From contig OZ010573.1 in assembly GCA_963932145.1 (NCBI GenBank), positions 27,407,963 through 27,471,962 of the forward strand: a stretch of DNA of 64,000 nt, read 5' to 3'. The notes beneath the pieces are model-generated. The model ran no database searches, was not told the origin of the DNA, and worked only from the letters and a program-made list of their open reading frames with translations. The translations under genes were made by a program, and so were the position numbers. The DNA comes from Acanthosepion lycidas (taxonomy: Eukaryota; Mollusca; Cephalopoda; Sepiida; Sepiidae). This document shows, one piece after another, positions 10,131 through 21,678 of the stretch; positions within the stretch are counted from its first letter, which is position 1; each line of letters starts with the position of its first letter.

Positions 10131-10885
10131 TCTCTGCAGAAGCTTTAAAAAACTAAATTAATTAAATATAATTATGTTTATAAGGACATATTCAGTCAAG
10201 CGATGATGACGGAACAAGTCATTCTTACTTTCCATGCACAGCTTTCTTTCCGGTAGGTTTTCTCTTTTTTTCTGGACTTGTGTCAAACTAGGCTGAGACT
10301 GGTGTATTATTAAAACATCTTTTATAAACATGTTTCCATAAAACGTGTTTTGAGTCCACATGACTTCAGATTACTTTTTGATTAATAATAATTTTTTAGA
10401 CCAACATACATGCCGTAGACAGCGTATATACGCGTGCGTGTAGTCAAAGAAAGGGAAATCGACTTGCAACGAACGGACAATCTTTCAGTCTCTCTTCATG
10501 GTTGAGTTTTTTTTTTTATGTGTCTGGCGTGTGTATGTATGCACAGTTTTCGACTGTCACTTGATTTCATTTCAGTTTGTTTCCTCATGTCAATTGATAC
10601 CGCGTGAACCCATGTGGAAGAAGTGGATGTGTGGGTCTACCGGTCGGTGTGTGTGAGGGTAGTCATATCCATGATACTTTTAGATGCCTAATACAAGGGT
10701 GGGAACAAAAGAGTCGTGATAAAAGAGGGTATCAAAAATCATTTAAAAGGTAAAAAAAAAAAAAAAAAAGATTTAAAGTAAAGGAACAATTCTTTAAAGT
10801 CATTAATGTAACACCTAACATCGTCCCTAGGACATCCACTTTCTGAGAAGATAGTAGAACGCGAAGAATCCCAAGTACAACTTAA
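10130..10885. other. No recognisable gene
   Basis: Unique-looking AT-rich DNA. Short homopolymers lie at 10507-10517 (T) and 10751-10768 (A). Nothing else is supported. Confidence 0.5.
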
Positions 10886-10888
10886 TTA

Positions 10889-10968
10889 TTAGGTTGGTGC
10901 TAAAATAATTTCGTTTTCTAACATATGTTACTATGTGAGAAAACGAAATTATTTTTGCACCAACCTAA
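10889..10968. mobile_element. Palindromic mariner-type MITE, copy 2
   Basis: Starts TTAGGTTGGTGCTAAAATAA and ends TTATTTTTGCACCAACCTAA, with TA on both sides. The inner arms (TTTCGTTTTCT / AGAAAACGAAA) differ from copies 1 and 3, so this is a separate subfamily with the same ends. Length is about 80 bp. Confidence 0.9.
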
Positions 10969-11039
10969 TAGTATGCGAAAAAGTTTGCATATATCAAATA
11001 TCGACTCGTATAAGTCAAAAATCAAAAGTACACTCGCGT

Positions 11040-11406
11040 ACCATCATCATATCTTATCGTCCGGTTCACACTCTTCTCCGGATTTTGAACAGAAGAGGTT
11101 CTCTTGTTTAGGATTGGGTTTCCGGTTGCTTCTAAAGTCTACTTTCACTCTATACTTCTAACGACTCCGTTTAAACTATGAAATTTTAATTACGATTATA
11201 TTTACTTTTCCTCAGTAGGAGTAGATAGGTCCGCCTATCATCCAGTTCACACTCCTCCATGGTCTTTTGAACAGTAGTAGATTTTTATCTCTTGTTTCCT
11301 TTTTAGGATTGTGTTTCCGGTTCCTTCTAAAGTGTTTTTATTCTCTCATTCTCCCAGTAGCCCCTTTACGTCTTAGTGGCATTATTGCCTTGCTTAGGAT
11401 GAATTC

Positions 11407-11410
<4 letters not shown>
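11040..11410 (+). mobile_element. LINE family A 3' UTR with internal duplication
   Basis: A unit containing CCGGTTCACACTCTTCTCCG, TTTTGAACAG and TTCCGGTTGCTTCTAAAG at about 11060-11140 recurs in diverged form at about 11235-11335. The second copy runs into CCCCTTTACGTCTTAGTGGC and TTGCCTTGCTTAGGATGAAT, the family A 3' terminus. It then ends in a long (TA)n array at 11408. Confidence 0.65.

Positions 11411-11495
<85 letters not shown>
11408..11495. repeat. (TA)n microsatellite
   Basis: About 88 bp of pure TA directly follow a LINE 3' end, so the array may have grown from the LINE tail. Confidence 0.95.
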
Positions 11496-11499
<4 letters not shown>

Positions 11500-11579
11500 A
11501 AGTGCAAGGAATTCAAGAGAAGAAGATGCTATCGAACCTAAAAAGTAAGACATTTTATTTAAACACTCATAAAAGTTGG

Positions 11580-11967
11580 TTGGTTGGTTTTGCGACATAT
11601 GAACACCTCTATGGGTTATTTAATACCGAAATCTAAATATTTTGTACACAATTTTATTTTACTTTTTTTGTAGATAATAATGGTTTTAGTAATAAAGTCT
11701 TACTAATTAACCCATAGCTGGGGAGAAGGATTAATGCCTTTCCCAAAGGGTACTTGCACGTAAGTGAATATAACGAACCCAACTGGAATTGGAACTCGGC
11801 TCCCCGATTAACAATTCCGAGCCATTATCTCGTACACTACCCGCACATGCAAGCTTACAGCACCTGGTATTCCAAAGCAGTCACCCATCTAGTTAGTCAC
11901 CAGACTCGACAATGCTTAACTTCGGTGATCGTAAGGGGACTGGTGTTTTAGCGTTATGTGGCGGTAA
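11580..11967 (-). mobile_element. 5S rRNA-tRNA composite SINE, copy 2
   Basis: Minus-strand 5S rRNA-like head at 11851-11966: plus-strand reading AAGCTTACAGCACCTGGTAT ... AATGCTTAACTTCGGTGATC, as in the complement of animal 5S rRNA. A tRNA-like segment follows at 11770-11850 (GAGCCGAGTTCCAATTCC on the minus strand). The shared body is at 11690-11770, and the tail towards 11580 contains GGTATTAAATAACCCATAGA and CAACCAACC. Same order and orientation as copy 1, which argues for one composite family rather than two chance insertions. Confidence 0.8.
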
Positions 11968-12876
11968 CACCAGTCATAAAAGTGTGCGAGTATAAATTTG
12001 AACCAACTATAATTATTAATGTTTCCTGATTGAGCTCGGGTTAGAGTGCGAAATTAATAAAGGGGTGCTCTTAAGAAACTCGGGGTGGGGAGATTAAAAA
12101 TAATTTCTCAAAGAAACAAAAAAAGGCCTCATCTGCTATTAAACACCTGCTAGTAAAGAATAAACGTTCACGCAAGCCCTCTGAAATGTTACGGGTGTCG
12201 TATGACATGACCCCTTTTATTCACGTAATTATACAGGTGTGTCCTCGGTGGAGATATGAAGCTGGAGAAGAGTATCCCTTGCCAGTGGAGCTGTCCGATC
12301 GAATATTACTGCGATCCCTCTGAGTATGGTACAGTCTGGGTGCTAATATAGAATTAGGTTATTTTCTGTTCGTTACGCGATCTTTCTTTTCGTTTCGATG
12401 TCTTTCAACTGTTTCTGGGCGCCCGTGGCACTTCCTGACTCCCGTCTTTCTTTTCTGTCCGCCTGTCTTGGCGAGCTAGATCTTGCTGTTCATTTTTCTC
12501 TTCCTCTCTTCCTGCTTTTTGCTTCGAGCTTGCCAAATTATATAACCTTGTTTTTTTTTTTTTTTTTTTTTTTTTTTTCGTTTTTTGTTTTTTGACGTGG
12601 CTTTTCTACTCGACCTTTGTTACTCCGCGTGCTGTTCTGACTTTTAACTCTGCACTCGGAATTGTCTTATTTAGGTCAACCACTCTAGGTACATCATGAT
12701 TTTGTTTCGCATTCTATTTTCATCACTTCTGAGATACGTCCTGCATCATTTCGCCGCTTATTTTCGTCATTCGTTGCGTGCCTCACAATATAACACACGC
12801 ACTCCGCATTTTTTCCCCTCAAAGATATCCGTCTTTATTCTTCTTGTTTTCTCTTGAAAGCGTCTTTGCTCTGGCA

Positions 12877-12907
<31 letters not shown>

Positions 12908-13082
12908 CAAGCACTCTCACGCTTTCATTCACGCATTCTCTCTCACAGACACACTATTTCTCTCTCTCTCTCCACACACACACACACATACACACACAAT
13001 GATGGCTTCGACTCAATCTCGAGCAATGCCATCGCTTGATCCATCCTCAAATATGGGCAAAGTGGAGATTATATATGTGTGT
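11968..13082. other. No gene; poly(T), CT and CA tracts
   Basis: Poly(T) at about 12551-12578, (CT)n at about 12881-12908, mixed CT/CA tracts at about 12945-13000. No coding or repeat family is recognised in 11990-12540. Confidence 0.6.
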
Positions 13083-13200
13083 GTGTGAATATAAACTAAA
13101 TAGTGAGATATGATATAGATATAAGTGTGAATATAAACTAAATAACGACATATGATATTGATATAAGTGTGAATATAAACTAAATAGCGAGATATGAAAC
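13083..13200 (+). repeat. 42 bp tandem repeat, 2.7 copies
   Basis: GTGTGAATATAAACTAAATA starts at 13083, 13125 and 13167, giving an exact 42 bp period. Each unit ends in an ATATGATAT-like stretch and ATATAA. Confidence 0.9.
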
Positions 13201-13234
13201 TCTGAGTTGCACTACAAACATAGGTATATGTGTA

Positions 13235-13240
<6 letters not shown>

Positions 13241-13291
<51 letters not shown>

Positions 13292-13557
13292 TTCCAATAA
13301 AAACGACTGACAAGGTACTGTGGTTAAGTTTTTCCTTTAATTTTTCTTGTGTTCTGGTAATTTTCTTCTTTTCTGTAGGTAAATTATGTAGAAATTGTCC
13401 GAAGGTTTCGTATGCCCGATCGCTTTCGAGTATACTTTTAGCGATTATCAAGGATGGTTTTATTTTTGCTTTTGACGGAATGTATGGGTTTTTAGATGTA
13501 TATACCTCGAGTTATAAGAATATTTTATTTTCCAAACATGGTCAACACATTGTGCTA

Positions 13558-13620
<63 letters not shown>

Positions 13621-13691
13621 TTTATATATTATATGCGCGGTGACGATCGCAAAAGCGTGAAACCCTGGGTCACAAACTCACATCAATCCAA

Positions 13692-13756
<65 letters not shown>
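13241..13756. repeat. Three (TA)n arrays
   Basis: Pure TA arrays at about 13241-13287, 13559-13616 and 13694-13756. The 13290-13555 interval holds no recognised feature. Confidence 0.95.
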
Positions 13757-13759
<3 letters not shown>

Positions 13760-14499
13760 TAACTAGCAGCCTGGCCCAGCGTTGCCCGTGCTTGATTCAA
13801 AAATCGTACGGCTCATACAGCAATCGCTATCACTTGACTTAAAATATTTTTGCCCTTCCTTGCCTTTAAAGGAGTGCCCTTTGCCGTGCTGATGTTGCTA
13901 CATGCCTTACTTCTTGCCTATTTCACACTGCGAATTTTTTCTAAGCTCTATGCTAAACATTAAATCTGTTACGAAAAAAGAACTAAACAAAATGAACACA
14001 AAACAATCAGCTTTAAAAAAGGACTCGTAACTGGAAAAACCCAATGGAAAAAGAATGTTAACAACAAATACTTTTTCACACCCAACTCAGTTCTGCGGAA
14101 TCAGAATGAACGTTGAGTTTAAGCAAGTGAATGAGCCAATTGGAGTAAAGTGCCATGCAGATTTAAATTTTTCCCACTTGTTACGAATACAGCTATCGAT
14201 TTTTTTGCATGCTAGCATGCGAGTTAACATTCGTGTCAGTCAGCTGTCGGCTCTCATGCTGGCCAATAGAATGTTCCTGCCTATTCGTGACAGCCAACTA
14301 TAGGCTCTCACTCTGGCCAGTAGAAAATGGCCGCAAACTATATGAAAACTGCCGTAGAAGCATGAAAAAATTGTTTATTTCTACTATCGATGGAAGTTGG
14401 GAAATGCAAAGTCAGTCTTGGCCTTCCCGCTAAGTTGGAGCATGTGCATGTAAATTTTGGTGCAAATCCGTCGAAAATTGCGGCCGTGCATTCGTTACA

Positions 14500-14562
14500 G
14501 ACACACACACGCCCCCCCCCCACACACACGCACACACACACTTTTATAGATAGAGATTCTAG

Positions 14563-14600
<38 letters not shown>

Positions 14601-14636
14601 TCTAGTAATATATACATATACATATATTAATTCTAG

Positions 14637-14694
<58 letters not shown>

Positions 14695-14700
14695 TAATTC
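14500..14700. repeat. Interrupted (CA)n and (TA)n arrays
   Basis: CA-rich tract with a C run at 14500-14540. (TA)n at about 14565-14596 and 14641-14690 is separated by the repeated phrase AATTCTAGCAATATAT, an array of arrays. No gene is seen in 13757-14500. Confidence 0.9.
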
Positions 14701-14839
14701 TAGCAATTAATACATGCTAAATTATATAATTTAACGTGTATCAATTTTCTACAGAGTTTCTACTCATAAAGTGCTGCATATTTGACTATAGCGATAATTA
14801 TTATTAAATTAGTTAGAATAACATACAACACCCACACTA

Positions 14840-15030
14840 CACGGTTTTGCCAAAACGCACAAATCCGACATACACATCAGAACCATCGTGTCCGGAATCA
14901 ACGGTCCCCACCCTGCTACAAACTAGGTAAAGCAATTGCAAAAGTCCTAAATCCGTTTCTAGGCACCATCAACCCAACACACATTAAATACTCTGGTAAC
15001 TTAATCCAGAAGATAAGAAACATAAACATT
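14840..15030 (+). pseudogene. Penelope-like reverse transcriptase scrap
   Basis: Frame 3 reads IRTIVSGINGP. One frameshift later frame 1 reads YKLGKAIAKVLNPFLGTINP followed by THIKYSGNLIQKI. A block of 'RPIVSxINxPxYKLAK ... LxPLxG ... IKNSxxF' type is typical of Penelope-like element reverse transcriptases, between RT motifs 2 and 3. That match is from memory. The fragment is about 60 residues, frameshifted, and abuts a family A LINE piece. Confidence 0.5.
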
Positions 15031-15034
15031 GTGG

Positions 15035-15285
15035 TTCACTGTGTCGGGCTAGACAATTTTTCTCTCCTGAATCTATCTTACATATCTATAAGTCTACCAT
15101 TCGTCCATGCTTATAATATTGCTGCCACATATGGTATGGGGCTTCTGCTTTATATCTAGAGATCCTTGATAGAATCCAAAGAAGTATCAGTAATATTATT
15201 AATCCGTATCTCGGCTTCTTCCCACCGCCGTAAAGTTGCCACCCTCTGCCTTTTCTATAAATACTTTCATCGTAATTATTCTTTC
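15035..15285 (+). mobile_element. LINE family A, RT C-terminal scrap
   Basis: GACAATTTTTCTCTCCTGAA, then TATAAGTCTACCATTCGTCC, then ATTGCTGCCACATATG, then ATCCAAAGAAGTATCAGTAA parallel the copies at 32640-32800 and 53480-53620. It breaks into a CT tract at about 15285. Confidence 0.75.
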
Positions 15286-15580
15286 TCTCTGTTTTTCTGT
15301 CTCTTCCTTTGCCTTTTTTTCTCAGTTAGTCTCTCTGTGCCTTTTTAATTTTTCTCCCTTTCTCTCTCATTTTTCTCCGTGTCTCTCTCTCTCTCTCTCT
15401 CTTTCTATTGCTCCCTTTGTGTTTTCCCCCGTTTCTCTCTTTTTTCTCTCTTTTTTTCTCCCTCTTTTTTCTGTCTCTCTGTGTTTCTCTCTGTCTGTCA
15501 CCTACCTCTCTCTCTCTTTCTTTTGTCTATCTGTCTGTTTCTCTCTTTCTGTGTCTCTCTCTTTCTACTTATTCTTTTAT
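15285..15580 (+). repeat. CT-rich pyrimidine tract
   Basis: About 300 bp of T and C on the plus strand, mostly CTCTCT and TTTCTC. Long frames of Ser, Leu and Phe through it are compositional. Confidence 0.9.
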
Positions 15581-16009
15581 TTATAAAAGCGAGGTCGTGT
15601 TGAGGGATGACATATCTCTTTGGATGTCCCGAGTCACGATGTGATAGTAGTTGATATCGATCATCTCGTGCGTTATATCGTCTGTCTCGAATTGTTGTCT
15701 TCATGCTTAGGTAAGTTTATTCCTCTTGATTCGACCCTTCATCTGTACATGCATCGACTTTTTCCCCTGGAGGAATTCTATTCGACGGATATGCGCCTAT
15801 CCTAGCGATCATTGGGGTGTAGGGTTCAAATTCTAACCGAGACCGCCGCTGCATTCGCTTTCACACAAATACACTTGGTGAAGACTATGAATCTATCTCC
15901 TCTTCACTCATTCATAAAAAAAAACAAAAAGGCAACATCAACCACCATCTCGTAGAAAATATGGCATCTCAAAACGCCAGACTCCTTACACTTTGAAGTC
16001 AAGTAACTT

Positions 16010-16265
16010 AATGTGTGTGTTTTCGTGTATGTGGGTGTGTTTTCATTTGTGTGCGTGTGCTTAATATTTTGTGTTTGTCTGTATGTGTTTGATGTTATGC
16101 CTGTATGTGGTTCATTTTTTTTGTGTGTGATTTTGAATGTGCGCCATTTTTTGTTTGTGTGTCTGTTTCATTTTTGTGTCAATATTTCAGTTTTAGTTTT
16201 GTGTTTTTTTTTTCATTTAGTGTTTTTTTTTTTCTTAAACATTTTTGTTTGTGTGTGTGTTTAGT
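16010..16265 (+). repeat. GT/T-rich low-complexity tract
   Basis: Plus strand is almost free of A and C, with TGTGTGTTT-like words. No gene is supported in 15580-16010. Confidence 0.8.
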
Positions 16266-16424
16266 TCAGGCCTTGCTTACAGTGCTCTGTAAACTCTCGT
16301 GTCTAGCAACGACCGATATTTCATTTTACCGAACTTGGCATTGACTGAATCTGATGAGCCCATAATATCGATTACATACGTTGGCACATCATTTTCCGTT
16401 CACTGGGTCCCGTGCGAACCCCCA

Positions 16425-16815
16425 GATGTCTCAGTTATTTCCCTTTAACTCAACTCTCCAATTATTTTTTTTTTGTGGGGGGTGGGGGTCACCACTGCTG
16501 TAGCCTGGTATTGAACTAACAACGCTTTGGGTCTAATCACTGGATCTAAACAACATCTTTATCCACCGGGCCATGTGTTCTCAAGGACACACACACACAC
16601 ACATAAAACTTGGGGAGGAGTTAAAGGGAAATAACTGAGACATCCGGAAGAGGCATGGCACGTGAAACTGGAACAATCTACCCCGGTGGATGAAATAAAG
16701 GGTTCGGTTCGAAATTCCAATCACCTGAAGAAGGCCAGAGCGTGCAACAGCCGAAACGTTGTGAATATGGCAATGAAGAGGAGGTTAACAGTCCGAATAA
16801 TGTAAATAATGTAAA
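16425..16815. mobile_element. Rearranged tRNA SINE (type S2) with inverted head
   Basis: A minus-strand tRNA-like head lies at about 16495-16600: plus-strand GGTATTGAACTAACAACGC is the complement of a box-B-like GTTAGTTCAATACC, and the complement of CCCGGTGGATAAAG resembles box A. The matching body and tail lie to the right on the plus strand (CATGGCACGTGAAACTGGAA ... CCTGAAGAAGGCCAGAGCG ... AACAGCCGAAACGTTGTGAA). The two halves are joined through inverted copies of GATGTCTCAGTTATTTCCCT at 16427 and about 16650. Collinear copies are at 27740-28105 and 57060-57400. Confidence 0.6.
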
Positions 16816-17170
16816 TAGCAATGTGGTTCTACTGGAGGATGCTGAGGATACCATAGACCAAGCATGTGAGCAACAATGAAGCTTTAGAGAAAATGGAAAC
16901 AAAAAGGGAACTTATACTTAACATCCCGAAGGGACAGTTGAAATTTCTAGGGCACATAATGAGGAAAGAGAACAGATTGAAGGCAAGAGGGAGAGAGGAA
17001 AGACAACGCATAACCTACTTAGTGAGTTTTAGTAAATGGACGGCGGGACAAGGTTTAGGAGAAATAATAAAATTACAAAATTTATTAAGAGCTAAGAAGG
17101 ACAAGAAATTGTGGAGAGCCATGATCGCCAACGTCCTGAAGGAACACGACAAACAAAGAAGACTACAGGG
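16815..17170 (+). mobile_element. RTE-like LINE 3' end
   Basis: Starts at ATGTGGTTCTACTGGAGGAT. Translation at 16866-17177 gives ETKRELILNIPKGQLKFLGH, IMRKE, then, with about 11 residues missing compared with the 2.4 kb copy, a KARGREERQRITYL block, SKWTAGQGLGEI and RAMIANVLKEHD. It directly abuts the SINE tail on its left. Confidence 0.8.
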
Positions 17171-17834
17171 TGATTGAAAAGTAACTCCCTATGTTATGTA
17201 TGACGGACTCTCCCGCCTTGTAAAAATTATAGTCAGAAGGAACCCTTGCACCGGCCCCTGTTAACCTGTTGATATGGCATTAAAATGTAACGATTTGCGG
17301 CAGCATAGCTTCATAACATACTGGAGGAAACCTTAGACCTGCGCACGTACAAACAAGCTTAACGCTATACACATGTAGTTGCATATAGATGCGCGCGCAC
17401 GCACACACGCACGTACACACACACACATAAATATATGCACAGATACATACACAAATATATGCATAGGTACGCCCAAGCATTTTCACAACACCATCGATGA
17501 ATCGAACATAGGTAACCTTATTGATTATATCTAAGTTCAGAATGTGCTGGTTGTGTCACAGTTATTGGAGCAGAAAATAATATCGACGAGTCGATTTCAA
17601 ATTCTAACCTAGTATCGTATTCATTTTCTAGGAAAAGAGATGAATTCATTTCTTCCCCCACTTTCCCCCTGCTATGGGTTAAACAACTAGGTAGACTGCG
17701 ATATCTCGCCCTTGGTACCAGTCAAGTTAGAAGAAGGATCGGAACCCTGGTGAAGATTACAGGAATCCACTCCACTATTTTTCCAAGAAGTCATGGCAAT
17801 TTCCAAATAATAAAGAAAAGGAATCTGTGCCACG
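17171..17834. other. No gene; possible transposon edge
   Basis: TACAGGGTGATTGAAAAGTA at 17165-17185 looks like the edge of a DNA transposon, but no partner end was found. CA/CG-rich short repeats lie at 17395-17430. Confidence 0.3.
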
Positions 17835-17885
17835 CTATTATCGCCCACGGCCTGAAAGGACATGACATAAAAAGAATACTTAGTC
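17835..17885 (+). mobile_element. RTE-like LINE terminal scrap
   Basis: ATTATCGCCCACGGCCTGAA, then AGGACATGACATAAAAAGAA matches the last 45 bp of the 2.4-3.0 kb copy. Confidence 0.6.
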
Positions 17886-19292
17886 TGACATAACGCCATT
17901 CAAGTAATGTACTCATTGTTGCAGAGAATTCATTCATGTGACGAGTTTGTCAAACATATTGCTACGGTTAGCAAACCTCACTACATTTGCAAAGTATAGT
18001 CTGGCACAAGGTCACATTAATAAGGTACCTGTTTAGGACTGAACACTTTAAAATTGGACGACGAGACAAGCTTGCTAGTTATTATGTTGCAGATGGCGCT
18101 TTAGAGCATAAATAGATCTGGGAGTATAAAGGATTATGGATGAGGAACTTTTGAATAAGCAAAACACGTAACATCCGAAGGAGATTGAAATATAAACGTA
18201 TTCCCACGTCGATGAGTGGAGGGTTATTTTTTAAAAACGTCTATTGCATTAACTGCCTATCCCAATTAGTTTTGTCAGTCGATATCGCTATGACAAGTTT
18301 CAGATCTATTTTTGGTTTGTAGGAGTAGACTTAAATATTTAAAATCTCTCAAATAAAATCTGAAATGTTTACGCCATGATTTCGAGATAAAAATGATTGC
18401 ATAAACGTAAGTACTTCCACAAAAAACGCCATACCTAAGGTTTAAAATGAATTTTAAAAAATGAAAAATCTTTCTTGTAGCTTTTATTTTAGTTTTAATT
18501 TCAAGCTAATTGATTAAATTTAATATTTTTAATAAACAAAATACTTTGCTGTATTTCAAAAACCAATTTATACTGACTGGGAATTATTATTATTCTTTAT
18601 TTTATTTTATTTTTATTTATTTATTTATTTTTGCTAAAATAGGTGATTAGCGCCCTTCTTTTTTAGTCATCTTTCATCTCAATGTAAACCTCTTTATTAA
18701 AAAAATCTTCCAAAAATAAAATACACTTTCTGAAACTTTATTTGAGCAATATTGACTGATTTAAAGTATAATTAATCTGATTTGAACCAAATATTATTTA
18801 CTTTAAGTTTAAAATATCCCAGGAATACATTTTTTTTAAAAAACCAGATAGTAGCTGTGTTTTTAATCGAGAGAATCCGTGTGAACATGTTTGAGAAGGC
18901 TATATAACAGATCTAACGTTGTTCTACGGAGATTTTATTTGTAAAACATAACTGAAGAAAATGACGCGATCATCTTTTTTGTTTAATTTTCAAGTACTCA
19001 TTTGTCGGAGTTAGCTCCTCCTTAATTCCCAAATTGTCACTAGGGATCATTCTCCCAATACTATAAATACTAAGCGACTTCTCACCTCGTTCTCTTTTTC
19101 ATTTCTTCATTTCAGTGACTACAATGTAAGCTCTCTTAGAAGATCCGCGTCTTCCCATTTGTGGGAGACGCCATGAATATTATACACACATACACGTACG
19201 TACGAACATTCACCAAAGAACAGACATCAATGTTTATACAGACACAAATGTTATTGTCCATTGTAAAATTGTTTTGTTTAATACATATATTT

Positions 19293-19297
<5 letters not shown>
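17886..19297. other. 1.4 kb AT-rich stretch, nothing recognised
   Basis: No reading frame, structured repeat or RNA-like element was recognised. A short (ATTT)n-like patch sits at 18600-18635. Confidence 0.5.

Positions 19298-19351
<54 letters not shown>
19298..19351. repeat. (TA)n microsatellite
   Basis: Pure TA array of about 54 bp. Confidence 0.95.
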
Positions 19352-19353
<2 letters not shown>

Positions 19354-19964
19354 AGTTTTGTTTGTTTTTATCTTCAGTTGAACTTAATTCAAGTCCGGAC
19401 ATTTTCTTGTAGTTGGACCTTTTAATATTCTACCAGGAGTTACACACGTATTTCTAATACAATACGCAAACACACACGGTCCTCTACACAGTAATCTTAA
19501 AAATTTAAACTGATGAAAAGTTTTAATTTTATGGAGATTTTTAAAAGTATTTTAAAAAATATTATTTATTTCATATTTTTTGTTTGTTTAGGGATCATTT
19601 TTTTTCTACTGATTTTTTCCACTTTTCATTTTTTCTTTCTTAATTATATACAATTTTAATTTTTAAGGGTTTTTAATTATAAAGGAGTTTGTTTTAAATT
19701 TGTTTATAGTATATTTTGGCTAGTGTTCCGTTTACCGGGCATGTTTCAAGATGGCAGTAGGAAAGCCATGGGATTGTAGGTGCCGCAGTGGGATTGAAGA
19801 TAGCATCTATTTATTATCTGCCTTTTTCTATTTTATTTTTATAATTAAGGATATGTTTATGAGATATTATTTTTATCTTTACATTGGTACGAAAATATTG
19901 GTGGCACTAGTTGCAACAACAGCTTTTTAATAAGTTCCGAGATCCTGTAAATGCAGGCAAGCCG

Positions 19965-20215
19965 TATTTTTTTTCTTTTAATACTCAGTCATGTGCCATG
20001 AGTGATACACGCTTAGGCGATCATGTATCTTTCGATACTGACAGATTTTTCCCTGCCATCCAACCCAGTCTGAGGGGAGAAGAAGAGGAGGATTCATACC
20101 TTTCCCAAGGGTATTAGCATGTAAGTGAATGTAATGGATTTGACTGGAATTCGAACTCAGCTCTCCGATTCCTCAATCCGAGCCGCTATCCATTACACCA
20201 CTGTGCCTCCTTCTT
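19965..20215 (-). mobile_element. tRNA-derived SINE (type S1)
   Basis: The minus strand begins GGAGGCACAGTGGTGTAATG (box-A-like TGGTGTAATGGATAG). It has box B GAGTTCGAATTCC about 45 bp on, then CTTACATGCTAATACCC and CTTGGGAAAGGTATGAATCC. It ends in a stable body GATACATGATCGCCTAAGCG, GTGTATCA. The same order is present on the plus strand at 29693-30005. Confidence 0.85.
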
Positions 20216-20554
20216 TCTAATACTAATCTACCTATATTTAGTCTCGTAACAGTATTTAGAAGCACCCCACGGTCTTTGAAGACACATGAGCTACGTGTCA
20301 AAGACCCAAACAAAGCAGAAGAGATTTTGATTACCTCCTCACCATCCTCTCCTCTCTCTTTTTGAGGCATTATCAAAGCATTTAGACTAACAACACACCT
20401 TTGATGTTAAGCTTTTTAAAAAGCTTCCGGATTCTATAGTTTTCATTTGATTCTCGTGAAAAAAAAAGGTACACAATATACATTAAGCGATAGAATGATG
20501 TTTATTCTTTTATTTTATTTCCTCATTATGAAATTTTATCGGTTAAGATTGGAT

Positions 20555-20835
20555 TTTTTTTTTTTTTTTTTTTGCTAATTGTTCACTCAAGACAAAGCCC
20601 AACAGCCACTCAATGCAGAGATTTAGTAAATAAGGCTGTTGATTGAGCGTAAGAGGAGGGAGTAAAAAAAATTCAGTTTATGAGGTTATGTAGGAAAGAT
20701 ATCGGTTAATATTGTAGTAACCGGGGAAGCATCCTCTGAGGAGTCTGTTCCACAAAGCAGTGGTTCTTCGGAAGAAGTTATCCCAATGGAACTTTCTTCT
20801 TACTAATGTGGAATTTTACTTAAATAATACCGAAG
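20555..20835 (-). mobile_element. LINE family B, 3' end and C-terminal scrap
   Basis: Plus-strand poly(T), then TGCTAATTGTTCACTCAAGA, then CAAAGCCCAACAGCCACTCA is the complement of the family B terminus. It continues into GAAGCATCCTCTGAGGAGTC and GGTTCTTCGGAAGAAG, matching 4590-4650. Confidence 0.6.
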
Positions 20836-20901
20836 AGTTATCTGCTAAGTAGCAATAAGTCATTGAAAATAAGAATAACTATATAATTAAATGGCATTGT
20901 A

Positions 20902-21602
20902 TTGGGTTGGCCAAAAAGTTCGTACGCTTATTAAGTAGAAAATTTATAGGAAAGAAACGCTATTTCCAACACAATGACATATTCACATAGATACCACATT
21001 AAAATACGCCTAAACTTTATGTTCTACTAATAACAGACAATATTACAAACATACCAAAAAAGATTACGCAATACAACACACCGTTCAAATCAAAGTGTCT
21101 TTTGATTAGAAATCATCATTATCTGAAATTGTCTAATCAGAGAAAACTAAAACCTTATTTTTTTCTCAAGACTTCTTGCGGGGAAACAAACCTATAAAGC
21201 CCTACAGATTTCGACTCTAAGCCAAACACAAGACGTGCTTACATAGCTTTTTCTTTACCCCAGCGCGTGCAGAAAGAAACATTTGTCGGTGACTTCAAAC
21301 GAATCCTCACCAACAACAACAGAAGAGACAGTCAGTGAATCTTCGCTGACGATCATGTGTCGACGAATGATTCCCAGCAACAACAGAAAACGGTCAGTGA
21401 ATCTTCACTAACGATAAATGTCTTTTATAAACCATAGATTATTTTCTGTGAACAAACTATTTAAGTCTTTTCTAAACTACATATTTAACTTTTTTACTCT
21501 TTTAAATTCATGTAAATATGTTTATAAATACAAACGATTTATTTTACAGATATACCCATGTTTTCTTTAGTTTTATTTTTAGTTGGAATTCGAATGTTCG
21601 GA

Positions 21603-21678
<76 letters not shown>

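Noticed and set aside
15790..15835. tRNA-like patch with GGGTTCAAATTC
   Set aside because: A box-B-like word is present, but no box A at suitable distance and no second copy. Likely chance.
17165..17200. DNA transposon end TACAGGGTGATTGAAAAGTA
   Set aside because: No inverted partner was found within several kilobases.
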